A DNA stretch of 59,948 bases from Actinomadura montaniterrae (GCF_008923365.1 NZ_WBMR01000002.1:1-59948), one strand, 5' to 3'; shown: positions 1-8,642, counted from the stretch's first letter. Notes: generated by a model from the sequence alone, not told the origin. A program made the numbers and translations.

Positions 1-312
1 GGCGTCGACCTGGGCGAGCGAGGCGTAGGCGTAGGTGCCGAGCGGTTCGTCGACGAACCCGGCGACGGTCGCGGCGGCGGTGCGGCCGCCGGGCAGCCGG
101 AGGGTGACGCGGTCGCCGGCGCCGACGGGCGGCTCGAATCCGCGCTCGCCGGCGCGCGCGGCCGGTTCGTGCTGGTCAAGCCCGACCGCTACGTCGCGGC
201 CGTGTTCCCGTCCGCCCGCGCCGCGCGGGTGCGCGACGCGCTGGCCGGCTACTTCGACATGGCCGGCCACTTCGACACGGTCGGCCACTTCGACATGGAA
301 GGCACGTCATGA
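1..312 (+). CDS. FAD-dependent aromatic monooxygenase, C-terminal end (5' partial)
   Basis: The frame is open from base 1 and stops at 310-312, so only the last 103 residues lie in the window. The segment GRFVLVKPDRYVAAVFPSAR, about 50 residues before the end, matches the usual close of the thioredoxin-like C-terminal domain of phenol-hydroxylase/MhpA-type flavin monooxygenases, where 'LVRPDGYVA' is typical. The FAD-binding part must lie upstream of the window. The stop overlaps the next start (ATGA at 309-312), so it is the first visible member of a tightly coupled operon with a dienelactone hydrolase and a dehydrogenase, which fits aromatic ring hydroxylation. The last 20 residues are an odd threefold repeat (see the repeat entry). 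Family assignment rests on the C-terminal motif alone. Confidence 0.6.
   Translation, partial: GVDLGERGVGVGAERFVDEPGDGRGGGAAAGQPEGDAVAGADGRLESALAGARGRFVLVKPDRYVAAVFPSARAARVRDALAGYFDMAGHFDTVGHFDMEGTS
247..300 (+). repeat. 18-bp tandem repeat, three copies, in the monooxygenase tail
   Basis: Three in-frame copies of an 18-bp unit of the form GGCYACTTCGACAYGGNN lie at 247-264, 265-282 and 283-300. They encode GYFDMA, GHFDTV and GHFDME just before the stop codon. The copies differ at only a few bases, so the duplication is probably recent. It lengthens the C-terminus past the conserved fold. Confidence 0.85.
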
Positions 313-1271
313 CCCGTCCGCCCGAACCGAAGATCGACCGGTCGCTGACGCTGCACCTGCGCGGCGACTGGGGCGCCGCCAACCTGCACCGGGTCTGCGG
401 CTGGATCTCCCAGGAGCTCACCGACCGGTGCGGCCCGTACACCCGGGTCGCGATCTGGAACAGCCGAGGCTACGCCGACGCCGTGCGCGCGGTGGGGCGG
501 GGCGAGGTGGACGTGGCGTTGACGACGCCCGCCGCGTTCGCCACCGCCGCCCTGGACGGCCGCGGCCTGTACACCAAGGAGGCGTTCCCCGAACTGCGCG
601 CGCTCGGCGTCGTCCCGCAGCGGGACCGTCTGGTCGTGGGCGTCCGCCGGACGCTCGGGATCACGTCGTTCGCCGAGCTGCGCGAGGCGAAGCCCGCGCT
701 GACGCTCGCGACGTCCGGCCACGACAGGGAGAACCACGTCGGCGTCGGCGCACACGAGCTGCTGACCCGCTCCGGCGTCGACGTCACGGGCTGGGGCGGG
801 ACGATCCTGGCCGACGAACGCCCCTGGGAGACGTTCGCGCACGTCCTGGAGGGACGCGCGGACGCCGTCGTCCACGAGGCCGTCATGCTGCCGCACTGGC
901 AGGAGTTCGGCGGCGACCTCCACTTCCTGGAGGTGGAGCAGGACGTCCTGGACGGCCTGTGGGCCGACTACTCCTGGCCCGCGGCGACCGTCGAGGAAGG
1001 CCACTTCCCCGGCTGCCCGCGCTTCCGCACGCTCGACTTCTCCGACTTCCTGGTGCTGACCCGCTCCGACCTGCCAGCCGACGTGGCGTACGCGATCGCG
1101 TGGGTGCTGGGCGAGACCCGCGAAGTCATCGAGCGGCAGTACCGCCACCTCCCGCCGGAAAAGAGCCCGGTCACCTATCCCCTCGACCCGGTGGCGATGG
1201 GCCGCACGCCCGTCCCGCTGCACCCCGGCGCCGCCGAGTACTACCACGCCCTGCCGCAAGGAGAGTCATGA
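309..1271 (+). CDS. TAXI/periplasmic-binding-fold protein without signal peptide
   Basis: A 320-residue protein whose pattern (LTLHLRGDWGAANLHRVCGW near the start, then GEVDVALTTPAAF, then a long segment on residence in a binding cleft) resembles the TAXI family of TRAP-transporter solute-binding proteins and related NMT1-like folds. Such proteins normally carry a secretion signal. Here the N-terminus (MTRPPEPKIDRS) is charged and non-hydrophobic, and no TRAP membrane subunits are nearby. Its start overlaps the upstream stop and its stop overlaps the next start (ATGA at 1268-1271), so it is translationally coupled inside a catabolic operon. It may act as a cytoplasmic sensor, binding protein or enzyme for the pathway substrate. 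The fold assignment is moderate and the role is inference. Confidence 0.55.
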   Translation: MTRPPEPKIDRSLTLHLRGDWGAANLHRVCGWISQELTDRCGPYTRVAIWNSRGYADAVRAVGRGEVDVALTTPAAFATAALDGRGLYTKEAFPELRALGVVPQRDRLVVGVRRTLGITSFAELREAKPALTLATSGHDRENHVGVGAHELLTRSGVDVTGWGGTILADERPWETFAHVLEGRADAVVHEAVMLPHWQEFGGDLHFLEVEQDVLDGLWADYSWPAATVEEGHFPGCPRFRTLDFSDFLVLTRSDLPADVAYAIAWVLGETREVIERQYRHLPPEKSPVTYPLDPVAMGRTPVPLHPGAAEYYHALPQGES

Positions 1272-1996
1272 CCGAATGGATCACCGTTGAGACCGCCGAC
1301 GGGCCGATGCGGGTCTACGCCGCGCGGCCGGACGCCCCCGCCGACCGGGCCGTGGTCGTCCTGCAGGAGGCGTTCGGCGTCAACGACCACATCCAGGACA
1401 TCGCCCGCCGGTTCGCGGCGCGCGGCTTCCTGGCCCTGGCCCCCGACCTGTTTCACCGAACCGGCGTAGCCACCCTCGGCTACGACCAGCACGCCGAGGC
1501 GATGCCGCTGATCGGCGCGATCGGCCCGGACGCGATCGTCACCGACGTCGGCGCCGTCGCCGACCACCTCTCCGGCGTCGAAGGCGTCTCCGCCGATCGG
1601 ACCGCGGTCGTCGGTTTCTGCTTCGGCGGCCGCGCCGCCTTCACCGCGGCCACCGCGATCCCGGGGCTCGCCGCGACCGTCGTGTTCTACGGCCCGGGGA
1701 TCGCGGCGGGCCCGCACGCCGTCCTGGACCGGGCCGGGACGATCGACGCGCCGATGCTGCTGCACGTCGGCGCCGAGGACCCAACGATCCCCGCCGACCA
1801 GGTGAAGGCCATCGACGCCGCGCTGCAGGACGCGGGCGCCGACTTCGACCAGCACGTGTACGAGGACGCCGGGCACGCCTTCGCGTGCGACGCGCGCCCC
1901 CACATGCACCGGTCCGGCGCGGCCGAGACCGCGTGGGAGCGTACGCACGCGTTCCTCGACCGGCACCTGCCCTCGGCCGCCGCGGAGGCCCGGTGA
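1268..1996 (+). CDS. Dienelactone hydrolase family protein
   Basis: A 242-residue alpha/beta hydrolase of the dienelactone hydrolase family, which opens enol-lactones made during ortho-cleavage of (chloro)catechols. The Cys-Asp-His triad is visible: the nucleophile Cys in GFCFGGRAAF, Asp in GAEDPTIP, and His in DAGHAFAC. The conserved Glu of the QEAFGVN segment, which primes the Cys in this family, is present near residue 36. The ATG at 1268 overlaps the upstream stop, and the end overlaps the GTG start of the dehydrogenase at 1993. The length is typical. The family also contains general esterases, so the exact lactone is not known. Confidence 0.85.
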   Translation: MTEWITVETADGPMRVYAARPDAPADRAVVVLQEAFGVNDHIQDIARRFAARGFLALAPDLFHRTGVATLGYDQHAEAMPLIGAIGPDAIVTDVGAVADHLSGVEGVSADRTAVVGFCFGGRAAFTAATAIPGLAATVVFYGPGIAAGPHAVLDRAGTIDAPMLLHVGAEDPTIPADQVKAIDAALQDAGADFDQHVYEDAGHAFACDARPHMHRSGAAETAWERTHAFLDRHLPSAAAEAR

Positions 1997-3093
1997 AGAC
2001 GATGCTCGCCGCGCGCGCCGACCGCGGCTCCGACGCGCTGCAACTCCTCGAGATCCCCGTCCCGGAGCCGGGGCCGCTGGACGTCCTGGTCAAGGTGGCC
2101 TCCGCCGGGCTCGCGCCCGGCATGATGCGGCTGCTCGCCATGGGCGCGTTCCGGCATCTGCCGACCACCCTCGGGCACGAGGCCGCCGGGACGGTCGCGG
2201 CCGTCGGCGAGAAGGTCACCGGCGTCGCGGTCGGCGCCCGGGTCCGCGTCCACCCCAACCTGACGTGCCGTTCGTGCCGGTACTGCCGCACCGACCGCGA
2301 GATGATGTGCGCCCAGCAGGCGATGATCGGGCACGCCGCGTTCAGCGACGTGCCGATGCCGCTGTACGACGCGTACCACGACGGCGGGCTCGCCGAGTAC
2401 GTCCGCGTCCCGCACTGGCTGGTCGACCCGCTGCCGGACGCGGTGGGCTTCGACGTCGGCGCGAAGGTGCACGACCTCGCCAACGCCGTCCGCGCCCTCA
2501 AGCTCGCCGGCCTCACGCCGGGCGCGACGCTCGTCGTCACCGCCGCGACCGGCACGATGGGCACCGCGACGATCGCGCTGGCCCGGCACTTCGGCGTGGC
2601 TCGGCTCGTCCTGGTCGGGCGCAGCGCGGAGCGGCTGGAGGCGGTCCGCCGCCTCTCCGCCGGCGTCGCCGCCGACGTCGTCGCGCTGGACGGGCTGCCG
2701 CCCGGCTGGGACGAGAAGCAGGGCCTCACCCGGGCGCTGCGGGACCTGGTGCCGGAGGGCGCCGACGCCGTCCTGGACTACGTCCCGCACGGCCCTGTCA
2801 CGCTGCAGGCCACGGCCGCGCTCGCCACCGGCGGGACGCTCGTACACATGGGCGCCAACCAGGCGCCGGTGACGCTCCCGATGGCCGAGCTGATGCGGAA
2901 CTGCTGGCGGATCGTCGGGACGCGCGCCTGCACCCGCACCGACGCCGAGCAGGTCCTCGGCCTCCTCGGCGGCGGCGCGCTGGACGCGGCGGACCTGATC
3001 ACCCACCGGTACCCGCTCGCCGACGCCGCCCGCGCCGTCGAGGCGATGCAGACCCGGACGGAACCGATCTGGATGGCCGTCGTCAACCCCTGA
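1993..3093 (+). CDS. Zinc-type alcohol dehydrogenase (MDR) lacking catalytic-zinc ligands
   Basis: A 366-residue medium-chain dehydrogenase. GTG at 1993 is chosen because it overlaps the preceding stop (GTGA), continuing the operon's coupling. The structural-zinc lobe is complete (Cys92, Cys95, Cys98, Cys106), GHE is at 61-63, and a nucleotide-binding stretch TAATGTMGTATIA follows. The cysteine that normally ligates the catalytic zinc near residue 40 is absent (segment SAGLAPG), and so is the later Cys (segment KVHDLANAVRAL). It may therefore be a zinc-independent reductase, or use a changed site. It probably reduces or oxidises a ring-cleavage product. It is followed at once by a strong terminator. 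Confidence 0.8.
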   Translation: MKTMLAARADRGSDALQLLEIPVPEPGPLDVLVKVASAGLAPGMMRLLAMGAFRHLPTTLGHEAAGTVAAVGEKVTGVAVGARVRVHPNLTCRSCRYCRTDREMMCAQQAMIGHAAFSDVPMPLYDAYHDGGLAEYVRVPHWLVDPLPDAVGFDVGAKVHDLANAVRALKLAGLTPGATLVVTAATGTMGTATIALARHFGVARLVLVGRSAERLEAVRRLSAGVAADVVALDGLPPGWDEKQGLTRALRDLVPEGADAVLDYVPHGPVTLQATAALATGGTLVHMGANQAPVTLPMAELMRNCWRIVGTRACTRTDAEQVLGLLGGGALDAADLITHRYPLADAARAVEAMQTRTEPIWMAVVNP

Positions 3094-3103
3094 CACCACG
3101 CGG

Positions 3104-3142
3104 AAAGGCCGGCCCGGTGCGACGCGCACCGGGCCGGCCTTT
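3104..3142. terminator. Bidirectional intrinsic terminator
   Basis: A perfect 18-bp stem (3104-3121 with 3125-3142) and a 3-nt loop (ACG). The stem begins AAAGGCC and ends GGCCTTT, so each strand has a run of T at the end. It lies between the dehydrogenase on the plus strand (stop 3093) and the converging transporter gene on the minus strand (stop 3152) and can serve both. Confidence 0.85.
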
Positions 3143-3151
3143 CTCATCCGG

Positions 3152-4414
3152 TCAGGGGACGACGGGCGCGGTCTCCTGCGCGGCGGCCCGCTTCTCCGGC
3201 GCGGCCGGCAGGACGCGGGGCAGTGCCGCGATCAGGGCCGCGCCGAGGACCGCCGGGATCATGAAGGCGAAGAACCCCGCCTTCGGCGAGGTGAACAGGT
3301 CGGTGGCCACCGCGACGTACGACGGGCCGGCGACCGCGCCGAGCCGCCCGACGCCCAGCCCGAACCCGAGCCCGGTGCCGCGCAGCCGCGCCGGGTAGAA
3401 CGCCGTCATGCAGGCGATCACCATGTTCTGGCCGCCGAGCGTGCCGAGCCCCGCCAGCGCCGACACCGCCAGCAGCAGCACGTGCGGCTGCGGGGTGCTC
3501 AGGACGAACAGCGCCACCGCCGCGAGCACGAACCCGCCGAGCGTGACCGGCTTGAGGTGGCCCCGGTCCGCCACGACCGACCCGCCCAGGCTCCCGGCCG
3601 TCGCCCCGACCGTGAAGGCGATGGTGAACTCCAGCGACGAGCCCAGGTCATAGCCGGACTTCATCATCACCGCGGGCAGCCAGGCCGTGGTGCTGTAGAC
3701 GAGCGCCATGCTCATGAAGGACGCGCACCAGAACAGGACGGTGGCGCGGCGGCTGCCGGAGGTGAACAGCTCGGACAGGCGCGTCCGCTCCCGTCCGGGG
3801 CCGCCGCGTCCGGGCCCGCGGCGTCCGGCGGGCGCGTCCTCCTTCATCCGCCAGATCACCGGCACGAGCAGGACGGGCAGCGCGCCGAAGAGGAACAGCC
3901 ACTGGAAGTGCAGGTCCGGCAGCAGGAGCCGGCCGAGCACGGCCGACGCGGTGCCGCCGACGCCGATGGCACCGAGCGCGATGGTCAGATGCAGCGTCCG
4001 CCGCCGCGGCGGTGCGGCGTCGGTGACGTAGGCGCTGACCAGCGGCGCGAGGGCGCCGATCCCGACGCCGGTGCAGAACCGGGCGGCGGCGAACAGGCCG
4101 AGGGACGGCGCGAACGTCGCCGCCGCCATCGCCGCCGAGATCCAGACGACGGCGGCGGTCAGCGGGACGCGGCGTCCGCGCCGGTCGGCGGCCCAGCCGG
4201 CGAGGACCGAGCCGAACGGCATGCCGAGCGCGGTGACGCTGCCGAGCATCCCGAGGGTGTCGTGGGTGGCGCCCCACGGCCTGTACTGCAGCAGGCTCGG
4301 CCCGACGGTGCCGATGGCGAACACGTCGTAGCCGTCGACGAACAGGATGAGGCAGGCGAGGACGAGGACGCCGGCCTGCCGCCTTCCGGCGGCGGGTTCT
4401 GGGGTCGCGGACAT
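3152..4414 (-). CDS. MFS transporter, aromatic acid:H+ symporter type
   Basis: A 420-residue major facilitator with about 12 hydrophobic segments. The first helix holds D27-G28-Y29-D30, the DGYD signature of the aromatic-acid symporters (PcaK, BenK, MhpT). The loop between helices 2 and 3 has GWAADRRGRR, the MFS signature. A strong ribosome binding site, AAGGAG, sits 6 nt upstream of the ATG. It is the last gene of the minus-strand cluster with two FAD hydroxylases, an extradiol dioxygenase and an FAH hydrolase, and probably imports their substrate. A 125-nt gap separates it from the monooxygenase gene. The transported compound cannot be told from sequence. Confidence 0.85.
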   Translation of the reverse strand: MSATPEPAAGRRQAGVLVLACLILFVDGYDVFAIGTVGPSLLQYRPWGATHDTLGMLGSVTALGMPFGSVLAGWAADRRGRRVPLTAAVVWISAAMAAATFAPSLGLFAAARFCTGVGIGALAPLVSAYVTDAAPPRRRTLHLTIALGAIGVGGTASAVLGRLLLPDLHFQWLFLFGALPVLLVPVIWRMKEDAPAGRRGPGRGGPGRERTRLSELFTSGSRRATVLFWCASFMSMALVYSTTAWLPAVMMKSGYDLGSSLEFTIAFTVGATAGSLGGSVVADRGHLKPVTLGGFVLAAVALFVLSTPQPHVLLLAVSALAGLGTLGGQNMVIACMTAFYPARLRGTGLGFGLGVGRLGAVAGPSYVAVATDLFTSPKAGFFAFMIPAVLGAALIAALPRVLPAAPEKRAAAQETAPVVP

Positions 4415-4539
4415 CGGATCTCCTTACGCAGGGGTGGGTACACGCGGGGTTCGGAAACGGACAGCGCAGGAGCAACCGAACGCAGCGTTGACGGGGCGCC
4501 CGGCCGCGAGCCGGGCGCGTCGACGCGTCTTCGGGCGTG

Positions 4540-6081
4540 TCAGTCGAGGTGGCCGACCGCCCGCCGGAGGATCTCCGGCGGGGAGGCGGGGACGTCGCCG
4601 GTCCAGGCGACGTGCTGGTCGGGCCGGACGAGACGGAGGCTCGTGGTGTGCGGGTCGTCGAGGACGTCGAGCGGGACGCCGAGGTCGGCGGCGGCCTTGG
4701 CGAACGCCGCGGCGCCGGTGGCGGACGGGTTCGCGATCAGGGTGAAGCCGCGTCCGAGACGGTCGTAGAGGGAGTCGCCGGGGGCGAGCCAGCGGTGCGG
4801 GAGCCGCCCGCCCGCGTCGCCGGCGACGATCGGTGAGCCCTGGTAGGTGTAGCCGAGGACGAGGTCGAGGCTGTGGAACTCGGCGTCCTTGGTCCGCTGC
4901 ACGGCTTCGGCGACGGCCGGGCGGGCGGCGGCGAACTCGGCGTCGGTGCCGGCCAGCCGCCGGTCGGCGAGTTCGGGGGCGAGCGTCGCCATGTTGCGGG
5001 CGGCCTCGGCGATGGTCCGCGCGGCGACGGGCCGGCGTTCGGGCTCGTAGCTGCGCAGCAGCGTCCCCGGCGCCCATCCGGACAGGACGGCGGCGAGCTT
5101 CCAGCCGAGGTTGACGGCGTCGCCGATGCCGGTGTTGAAGCCGTGCCCGCCCCACGGCGGATTGAGATGCGCGGCGTCGCCGGCGAGGAAGATCCGGCGG
5201 GTCCCGTACCGCTGCGCGAGCAGCATCTTCGCCTTCCACGGGTCCGTCGCGACGATCTCGGCGTCGACGTCGGCTCCGACGAGCCCGCGGACGATCCCCA
5301 GCGGGTCGGCGCCTCCCTCCTGTTCGGTGACGCCCTGCGCGATGCACCACCAGGTGTCGCGCAGGTCGAGCCGGCCGACGAGCCCGGGACGGCTCGGATG
5401 CAGGACCCAGTAGTGCACGGCGGGCCCGTGCGGCACGCGTTCGGCGAGGCCCGGGGCGCGGAAGACGATGTTGAAGTTGGGGCGTGCGTCGGCGGTGCCC
5501 TCGTAGGCGACGCCGATGGCCTCCCGGACGGTGCTCCAGGCGCCGTCCGCGCCGATCAGGTAAGCGGCGCGGACCTGTTCGGCGGTGCCATCGGGTGCGG
5601 TGACGGTCGCGGTGACGCCGTCGTCGTCCTCCTGGACCGCGCTGACGGTGCGGCCGGTGAGCAGCCGGGCGTGCCGCGAGCGGGCGGCCGCTTCCCGCAG
5701 CACCTGCTCGACCGCCGGCTGCGGGATCTGCTGGCCGGGCTCGGCGACCAGGTCGTCGCCGGCCAGGTCGAGGCCGAAGCAGCCGTGGAACCGCGTGATC
5801 TCGCGGCCGAGCAGCCCGGTGGTGAACACGGCCTGGTCGGACCAGGCCACCGGCAGGGCCGCCCGTTCGCGCACGGCGCCGGCGAGGCCCCAGCGGCGGA
5901 ACAGCTCCATCGTCCGCGCCGAGGTCGTCTTGGCGCGCGGCCGCAGCCACGACACCTCCTCGCGGGGCTCGACGACCAGCGACCGGACGCCGTGGTGGGC
6001 GAGTTCCAGAGCAGCGGCCAGACCCACCGGGCCGCCTCCGGCGATCAGCACCGGTACGCGGTGCGGCGTTTCGTCCGTCAC
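4540..6081 (-). CDS. FAD-dependent aromatic hydroxylase
   Basis: A 513-residue flavoprotein monooxygenase of the PHBH/phenol-hydroxylase class. The FAD fingerprint GGGPVG is at 15-20, the NAD(P)H/FAD motif with ADG at 178-180, and GDAAH at 301-305 followed by NPPWGGHGFNTGIGD. The C-terminal thioredoxin-like domain ends with LRLVRPDQHVAW, the usual signature. Such enzymes hydroxylate phenolic rings with NAD(P)H and O2. The start is GTG at 6081, overlapping the stop of the next upstream gene (GTGA at 6078-6081), so the two hydroxylases are coupled. With the dioxygenase it probably prepares a ring for meta cleavage. The substrate is unknown. Confidence 0.88.
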   Translation of the reverse strand: MTDETPHRVPVLIAGGGPVGLAAALELAHHGVRSLVVEPREEVSWLRPRAKTTSARTMELFRRWGLAGAVRERAALPVAWSDQAVFTTGLLGREITRFHGCFGLDLAGDDLVAEPGQQIPQPAVEQVLREAAARSRHARLLTGRTVSAVQEDDDGVTATVTAPDGTAEQVRAAYLIGADGAWSTVREAIGVAYEGTADARPNFNIVFRAPGLAERVPHGPAVHYWVLHPSRPGLVGRLDLRDTWWCIAQGVTEQEGGADPLGIVRGLVGADVDAEIVATDPWKAKMLLAQRYGTRRIFLAGDAAHLNPPWGGHGFNTGIGDAVNLGWKLAAVLSGWAPGTLLRSYEPERRPVAARTIAEAARNMATLAPELADRRLAGTDAEFAAARPAVAEAVQRTKDAEFHSLDLVLGYTYQGSPIVAGDAGGRLPHRWLAPGDSLYDRLGRGFTLIANPSATGAAAFAKAAADLGVPLDVLDDPHTTSLRLVRPDQHVAWTGDVPASPPEILRRAVGHLD

Positions 6082-7673
6082 GAGGCGCGTCCTCCCCCGG
6101 TCGGAACGCGGAGCCGCGTCCTCAGTTGGCCGATGACTTCGTGCAGTTCAGCCGGGTTTTCCGCGGCGCCGAAGAGGTAGAAGTCGGGGCGGATCACGGC
6201 GGCGATGTGGTTGTGCTCCCTCATGTGCGGCAGGTAGGCGTTCTCGGTGTCGGCGTACCCGTCGGCGGGTGCTCCGGCATCGTCCGGCGAGTGGAGCGGG
6301 ACGAGCACGGCGCCGATGCGCCGGAGGAACTCCCGATCGTCGCCGTCCAGCGCGTCGCCCGCGGCGGCGCCGTCGAGCAGGACGGTGAAGCCGCCTCCGG
6401 TGATCTCGTCCAGCAGCGCGGTCTTGCCCTGCCGGGTGACGCGGTGCTGGGGCGTGAGATGCCCGGCGCCGGCGCGGCGGAGCCCGTCCGGGCCGCGCTG
6501 GAGGACGCCGTCCCCCAGGACGGGCGGCGGGGTGGCGGGAAGGACGCGCGCCGGGTCCGCGCCCGCCGCGATCATGCGGTCGTCGCGGGCGGCGGCCTCG
6601 TCCTCGTCGAGGACGCAGATGACCCGGCCGAGCGCCATCGACATGCCGATCGCGTGCTGGACGTGCTCGCGGCGCTCGGTGGTGTAGGTGTCGAGCAGGC
6701 CGGGCCCGGCGACGCCGCGCAGGACGAGGTCGAGCTTCCAGGCGAGGTTCATGGCGTCGCGCATGCCCGAGCACATGCCCTGGCCGGCGAACGGCGGCAT
6801 CTGGTGGGCGGCGTCCCCCGCGATCAGCAGGCGGCCGTCGCGCCACCGCTCGGCCCAGCGCGCCTGGAAGGTGTACAGCGCGTGCCGTTCCAGCGTGGTG
6901 TTCTCCGGGGTGCGTCCCCAAGGCTCCAGCAGGCGCCACGCCGATGCGAGGGTGTTGAGGTCTTCGGGGCTCTCCCCCGGCAGCCGCATGAACTCCCAGC
7001 GGCGGCGCCCCGGCCCGCCCGACACGATCGTGGTGGGACGGGCCGGATCGCACAGCTGCCAGTTCATGGGCGACCATTCCCGCTCGTCGCGCGGGACGGT
7101 GTCGACGATGAGCCAGTCGAAGAAGAACCCCAGGTCGGTGACGTCCGTGCCCATCCGGTCGCGGACGAAGCCGTTGGCACCGTCCGCGCCGACGACGTAG
7201 CGGGCGTGGAAGGTGGAGTCGCCGCCCTCGCCCGCCCGGGCGGTGACGCGTACGCCGTCGCCGGTGTCGTCGAGCCCGGTGGCCTCCAGGCCGCGGCGGA
7301 CGGTCACGCCGGGCAGTTCGGCGACCGCGGCGGTGAGCACGGCCTCCAGCTCCGGCTGGGAGAAGAAGTTGGCGACGGGCCAGCCGCTGGGGCCCGTCCC
7401 CGACCAGTCGATGCGGACGAGGGTGCGCCCGTGCCGGTTCCGCCATTCGTAGAAGTCGGGCACGGGCTCGGTGACGCCGCGGACCTGCTCGGCGACGCCC
7501 GCCGCCTGGAAGATCCGGCCGATCTCGTCGTCGAAGTGGACGGCGCGGGGCAGCGGATAGGGGCGCGGGCGCCGCTCCAGGACCAGGACGCGGTGCCCCG
7601 CGCGTCCGAGCAGCAGCGCCAGCAGCTGCCCGACGGGCCCGAAGCCGACGATCGCGACGTCGTGCTCGGTCAC
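6078..7673 (-). CDS. MhpA-like FAD hydroxylase
   Basis: A 531-residue flavin monooxygenase closest in pattern to 3-(3-hydroxyphenyl)propionate hydroxylase (MhpA). GFGPVG is at 10-15, ADG at 163-165, GDAAH at 286-290, and QMPPFAGQGM right after, the segment typical of MhpA. The start is GTG at 7673, 4 nt after the stop of the extradiol dioxygenase gene. MhpA-type enzymes add an ortho hydroxyl to a meta-hydroxylated phenylpropanoid ring to give a catechol, the substrate for an extradiol dioxygenase, which is the next gene upstream. Two different hydroxylases in one operon suggest two successive ring hydroxylations or two entry substrates. Confidence 0.85.
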   Translation of the reverse strand: MTEHDVAIVGFGPVGQLLALLLGRAGHRVLVLERRPRPYPLPRAVHFDDEIGRIFQAAGVAEQVRGVTEPVPDFYEWRNRHGRTLVRIDWSGTGPSGWPVANFFSQPELEAVLTAAVAELPGVTVRRGLEATGLDDTGDGVRVTARAGEGGDSTFHARYVVGADGANGFVRDRMGTDVTDLGFFFDWLIVDTVPRDEREWSPMNWQLCDPARPTTIVSGGPGRRRWEFMRLPGESPEDLNTLASAWRLLEPWGRTPENTTLERHALYTFQARWAERWRDGRLLIAGDAAHQMPPFAGQGMCSGMRDAMNLAWKLDLVLRGVAGPGLLDTYTTERREHVQHAIGMSMALGRVICVLDEDEAAARDDRMIAAGADPARVLPATPPPVLGDGVLQRGPDGLRRAGAGHLTPQHRVTRQGKTALLDEITGGGFTVLLDGAAAGDALDGDDREFLRRIGAVLVPLHSPDDAGAPADGYADTENAYLPHMREHNHIAAVIRPDFYLFGAAENPAELHEVIGQLRTRLRVPTGGGRAS

Positions 7674-7677
7674 GCGG

Positions 7678-8604
7678 TCACCGTCCCGCGCCGTGCGTGC
7701 CGGTCATGAGCTCGGCGAGGTCGTCGGGGTGCAGGAAGGACGGGGGCGGCGGCGGGCCCCAGTTGAACAGCCCCTTGGCGCCTTCGAGGGTCTCGGGCGT
7801 CCAGAGCTGGTCGTCGACGATGCAGTCGAGGTCGGAGTAGTACTCGGAGAAGTTGCCGGCCGGGTCCTTCAGGTACCAGAAGAAGTTGGAGCCGGCGTGG
7901 TGGCGGCCGAGGCCCCACACGTGCCGTTCGGGGTGGCCCTCCAGCATCGCCGACGCGCCGCGCCCGACCTCGTCGATGTCGTCGACCTGCCAGGACGTGT
8001 GGTGCAGGAAGCAGACAGGCGCGGCCAGGACCAGCAGGTTGTGGTGGTCGGTGGAGCAGCGCAGGAAGACGCCCGCGTCCTTGATGATGTCGCTTGTGCG
8101 GAAGCCGATGCCGTCGCGGAAGAACGCGGTGGTCGCGGCGAAGTCGGTGGTGGCCAGCACCGCGTGGCCGAGCTTGCGCGGCCGCACCGGCTCCTCGCGC
8201 AGGACGCCCGGCGCCCGGGTGCCGGTCCGCTCGAACCGTCCGGGCCCGTTGTAGGGCGTGGGCGGGACGGGCTCCTGCCGCAGCCTTGGCGTCACCTCCA
8301 CGACGGCCCGCACGCCCGTGACGGGTTCGACCGCGGTGAGCGTCGTCGCGGACCGGTCGCAGGCCACGCCGAGCCGGTCGAGGCGGGCGGCCGCCGCGCC
8401 CAGGTCGTCGGGCGAGTCGGCGCCGATGTGCATCTCCACGAGGCGGCGGGCCGGGCTCGGCACGATGCGCAGCTGGCGCCCGCCGTCACGGGTGCCGAAC
8501 CAGCCTCCCGTGTCGGGCCGGAGCCCGAAGTCGGCGTAGTAGTCCGCGGTCTCGGCGACGTTGGGGACGCCGATGGTGACCGAGATCAGGCGGTGCAGGG
8601 ACAT
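7678..8604 (-). CDS. Type I extradiol (VOC) ring-cleavage dioxygenase
   Basis: A 308-residue two-domain vicinal-oxygen-chelate protein. ATG at 8604 is chosen because GAGGAG lies 5 nt upstream. The N-terminal domain covers about 1-105 and the catalytic domain about 143-265. The 2-His-1-carboxylate iron site is visible: His147 in KLGHAVLATTD, His201/202 in FLHHTSWQVDD, and Glu254 in DPAGNFSEYYSD. This is the pattern of 2,3-dihydroxybiphenyl and 2,3-dihydroxyphenylpropionate dioxygenases. It would cleave the catechol made by the neighbouring hydroxylases at the meta position. The FAH hydrolase follows upstream with a 38-nt gap. Confidence 0.85.
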   Translation of the reverse strand: MSLHRLISVTIGVPNVAETADYYADFGLRPDTGGWFGTRDGGRQLRIVPSPARRLVEMHIGADSPDDLGAAAARLDRLGVACDRSATTLTAVEPVTGVRAVVEVTPRLRQEPVPPTPYNGPGRFERTGTRAPGVLREEPVRPRKLGHAVLATTDFAATTAFFRDGIGFRTSDIIKDAGVFLRCSTDHHNLLVLAAPVCFLHHTSWQVDDIDEVGRGASAMLEGHPERHVWGLGRHHAGSNFFWYLKDPAGNFSEYYSDLDCIVDDQLWTPETLEGAKGLFNWGPPPPPSFLHPDDLAELMTGTHGAGR

Positions 8605-8642
8605 GGTGTCTCCTCGGCTTGAGGGGTGGGAGCCGGAGGCGG

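Noticed and set aside
35..1267. Long plus-strand frame reading into the dienelactone hydrolase from upstream
   Set aside because: The part before 1268 is Arg/Pro-rich shadow of the TAXI-like gene; only the part from ATG 1268 is a real protein.
1687..3147. 486-residue open frame on the minus strand over the dehydrogenase
   Set aside because: The plus-strand genes show clear motifs and overlapping starts. The antisense translation is low-complexity and has no ribosome binding site.
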